A DNA stretch of 23,944 nt from JALZCH01 sp036400075 (lineage in GTDB: Bacteria > Acidobacteriota > Blastocatellia > Pyrinomonadales > Pyrinomonadaceae), in NCBI GenBank assembly GCA_036400075.1, contig DASWLV010000038.1:1-23944 (forward strand). The letters run 5' to 3'. Below, piece by piece: positions 22,139 through 23,944 of the stretch. The position numbers and the translations under genes were made by a program. Every line of letters starts with the position of its first letter. The first letter of the stretch is position 1. The notes under the pieces were generated by a model, which was not told the DNA's origin, did not search any database, and saw nothing but the letters and a program-made list of their open reading frames with translations.

Positions 22139-22830
22139 TATTTGAAAACTAATTCAATCGTTTCCGGTATCCAATCCGAAAGATTTTTTGTGACGACATC
22201 AGCGCCTGCCGCGCGCAGCTCATCGGCGGAAACGGTGTTCGTTACGCCTAAAACTTTCATTCCGGCGCGTTTTGCGCCGACGACGCCGGGCGGCGAATCT
22301 TCAATCACCAAAACCTGTTCGCGGTTGAGCGGAAATTCGCCGCGTGTCGTATTTGCTTCGTCGAGTTTTCTAAAACCCAAATCAAAACATTGCTTGTCCG
22401 GTTTGCAGGCGGTTACGTCTTCGGCGCTGACGAGCGCCGAAAAATAACCGGCGAGGTCTGCGCGCTGCAAAATCGAATTGATTTCGACGCGGCGCGCCAT
22501 CGAAACAATACCGAGCTTGTATTGAAAATGCATCTCTTTGACGAAATTGACAATTCCGGGAAAAAGCGGCAACTCTTCGGCAATCATTCCGGCGTGCGCG
22601 GCGGTTTTTTCTTCGACAATGCGAGAGAGCGTTTCGTCAGTCAAATCTTTTTTCGAGCGTTCAAAAGCGGCGCGGACAAAAGTTCGGTCGTCCATTCCAA
22701 GCGAATCGTAGTAATTTTGTTCGGTTAATTCGATGCCTTCGGCTTTTAAGACATTTTGATAGGCTTTCATCTGTATCGGTTCGTCATTGATAATGACGCC
22801 GTTGAAATCGAAAAGAATGGCTTTAATCAT
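22138..22830 (-). CDS. HAD-superfamily phosphatase (beta-phosphoglucomutase-like)
   Basis: The 230-aa protein has HAD subfamily IA motifs: motif I FDFNGVIINDE (Asp8 nucleophile), motif II region GIVSMARR, motif III Lys in ACKPDKQCF, and motif IV VIEDSPPGVVGAKRAGM. The helical cap (about 17-85) is C1-type. Motif I has Asn10 where most phosphatases and phosphoglucomutases have the second Asp, the general acid/base. I recall the FDFNGV form in other bacteria, so it may define a subgroup rather than an inactive copy. The substrate is unknown. No Shine-Dalgarno sequence is visible before the ATG. Confidence 0.88.
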   Translation of the reverse strand: MIKAILFDFNGVIINDEPIQMKAYQNVLKAEGIELTEQNYYDSLGMDDRTFVRAAFERSKKDLTDETLSRIVEEKTAAHAGMIAEELPLFPGIVNFVKEMHFQYKLGIVSMARRVEINSILQRADLAGYFSALVSAEDVTACKPDKQCFDLGFRKLDEANTTRGEFPLNREQVLVIEDSPPGVVGAKRAGMKVLGVTNTVSADELRAAGADVVTKNLSDWIPETIELVFK

Positions 22831-22912
22831 TTGAAAAATTTAAAGAATATTTTTGGCTTAAACAAACGGACATTTTACTGATTTTGCCGCAAACAGAGCA
22901 AATGCCGGTTTA

Positions 22913-23341
22913 TTAATTAGCAGCGTTAAAATTGTCTTTGAGCTGCCGGCAAGTTTTGGCGAGATCGGCTCGATTTTGCTCGTTCATATTTGCCAGATTG
23001 CCGCGCACTTGGTTATAAATCAAATTTTTTGCTCCCTGTCGCGCCATACGTTCCGGGATTGTTTGTTCGGGATCGTTCTGCATTTGCTGTTCGATCAGCG
23101 CGAGAACTTCGTCGCATTCCGCAATTCCGGTTTTTTCGGTGTTTAAAACCGTGTCGGTCACCGATTCGTTTGTTGAGCGATTGGCGTTTGAGTTGGCGTT
23201 TGAAACGACGACCGCCGTGTTGCTGCTCGGCGGCGAAGTTTGAACCGCGCTGTTTATCCAGTCGGACAGATTGCAGTTGCAGCCTAGCGTGAAAGCTAAG
23301 ACAAGAAAAGCCAAGATGGCGGAATTAACGTTTTTACTCAT
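22913..23341 (-). CDS. Predicted lipoprotein
   Basis: The 142-aa protein has an N-terminal signal (about residues 5-20) with a lipobox-like end, FTLGC, so Cys21 would be lipidated; the -3 residue is Thr rather than the usual Leu, a mild deviation. A Ser/Asn/Thr-rich spacer (about 34-65, SNANSNANRSTNES) leads to a small helical domain (IAECDEVLALIEQQMQNDPE to LAKTCRQLKDNFNAAN) with two cysteines that could form a disulphide outside the cytoplasm. I do not recognise the domain. Neighbours are nuoI upstream and the HAD gene downstream. Confidence 0.78.
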   Translation of the reverse strand: MSKNVNSAILAFLVLAFTLGCNCNLSDWINSAVQTSPPSSNTAVVVSNANSNANRSTNESVTDTVLNTEKTGIAECDEVLALIEQQMQNDPEQTIPERMARQGAKNLIYNQVRGNLANMNEQNRADLAKTCRQLKDNFNAAN

Positions 23342-23357
23342 CGTTTTAAAAGCAAAA

Positions 23358-23416
23358 TGCGGACTGCTTTTTCATTAAAAACAATCCGCAATCCGCAATC
23401 CAAATCTAAAATCCAA
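23358..23416. repeat. Degenerate heptamer repeat after nuoI
   Basis: Five heptamers with period seven, CAATCCG, CAATCCG, CAATCCA, AATCTAA, AATCCAA (23382-23416), lie directly after the nuoI stop codon on the minus strand. The opposite arm is only partly kept: TGCGGACTGC (23358-23367) pairs with GCAATCCGCA (23388-23397) with one mismatch. It appears to be a decayed member of the hairpin family. Confidence 0.6.
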
Positions 23417-23421
23417 ATTGC

Positions 23422-23943
23422 TTAGACTTCTTTGTATTCCGAATCAACGTCTTCGCTCGAAAGCGCGACGCGATAGTTTTTTGACTGCTTTTGTTTGGTA
23501 ATCAAAAGGTCGTCTTTGTTTTTGAGCAAATCCGCTCTCGTATAAACGGAAATCTCGAAATTATAACCGTGCGTGATCGCGTCTTTCGGACAAGCCTCGA
23601 CGCAGAAGCCGCAGAAAATGCAGCGCCCGTAATCAATGTTGTAAACGCGCGCAAAGCGTTCGTCAACGCCGATACGTTCCGGGTAAGGACGCGGGTCGTC
23701 TTCGGCTTCGATATAAATGCAGTCCGAAGGGCAAGCCGCCGCGCATAAAAAACACGCGACGCATTTTTCGTTGCCGTTTTCGTCAACGTGAAGCAGATGC
23801 TGTCCGCGATAACGCGGCTGAACCGTAATCGGATCGTCCGGGTATTGGACAGTCCATTTTTCCTGGGGAATTTTTGAGAGCGTGACGCTCATCCCCTTGA
23901 TAATCGCTTTTGTCGAATCAATAATATCGCCGATTAGTGACAT
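23422..23943 (-). CDS. nuoI: NADH-quinone oxidoreductase subunit I
   Basis: NuoI is the two-cluster ferredoxin-like subunit of respiratory complex I. The 173-aa protein carries two 4Fe-4S motifs, with cysteines at 61, 64, 67 and 71 (CVACFLCAAACP) and at 108, 111, 114 and 118 (CIFCGFCVEACP). The N terminus MSLIGDIIDSTKAIIKGMSV looks like a true start, with an amphipathic helix. The start codon is one base from the window edge, so the promoter, ribosome binding site and any upstream nuo genes cannot be seen. Downstream no other nuo gene is found; a lipoprotein gene follows, so this is either the end of a nuo operon or a stand-alone nuoI. Confidence 0.94.
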   Translation of the reverse strand: MSLIGDIIDSTKAIIKGMSVTLSKIPQEKWTVQYPDDPITVQPRYRGQHLLHVDENGNEKCVACFLCAAACPSDCIYIEAEDDPRPYPERIGVDERFARVYNIDYGRCIFCGFCVEACPKDAITHGYNFEISVYTRADLLKNKDDLLITKQKQSKNYRVALSSEDVDSEYKEV

Positions 23944-23944
23944 A

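Overview
This window looks like chromosomal DNA of an Acidobacteriota bacterium, most likely Blastocatellia/Pyrinomonadales-like. I infer this from recalled protein similarity and from gene order (thrS-infC-rpmI-rplT, pheS-pheT-zapA-6S RNA); no search was possible. Most of it is core housekeeping sequence. I see no prophage, insertion sequence or CRISPR array.

Layout. Positions 1-46 are the 3' part of a tRNA-Val(GAC). A structured intergenic region (47-330) leads into a translation cluster on the plus strand: thrS, infC (probable ATA start), rpmI, rplT and a DUF3303 gene, closed by a strong bidirectional terminator (4124-4160). On the minus strand follow the threonine-to-glycine pathway genes tdh and kbl, separated by an AT-rich membrane-anchored hypothetical gene. 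The next plus-strand block is a Uma2-family gene overlapping pheS, a small Ser/His S26-like protein, pheT without its usual tRNA-binding OB domain, a ZapB-like/ZapA pair, a 6S RNA candidate and a YmdB-type phosphodiesterase. A YbgC-type thioesterase and tRNA-Gln(CTG) lie on the minus strand. The plus strand resumes with a 56-aa membrane protein, an isochorismatase-family hydrolase, a PcrA/UvrD helicase, a UPF0175/DUF3368 toxin-antitoxin-like pair with a doubtful 81-aa frame, and an exported DUF4139 protein. The last part is on the minus strand: a helical-repeat protein, a HAD phosphatase, a lipoprotein and nuoI at the edge.

The most unusual feature is a family of intergenic hairpins built from tandem heptamers. 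At least six loci (207-323, 2314-2386, 3337-3405, 12386-12459, 14736-14807, 22061-22138), plus a degenerate one (23358-23416) and an octamer version (20457-20572), share one architecture: four or five direct heptamers, a short spacer, then the reverse-complement heptamers. The heptamer sequence differs from locus to locus. Four of them end 1-7 bases before the start codon of a gene with no visible Shine-Dalgarno sequence (thrS, ymdB, pcrA, the helical-repeat gene). The unit length recalls the heptameric STRR repeats known from cyanobacteria, but the paired arms and the start-codon placement deserve separate study.

Other points of interest are the ATA start of infC (IF3 autoregulation), the gene inserted between pheS and pheT, the shortened PheT, and a nested palindrome between tRNA-Val and thrS that could be a structured RNA or a MITE.
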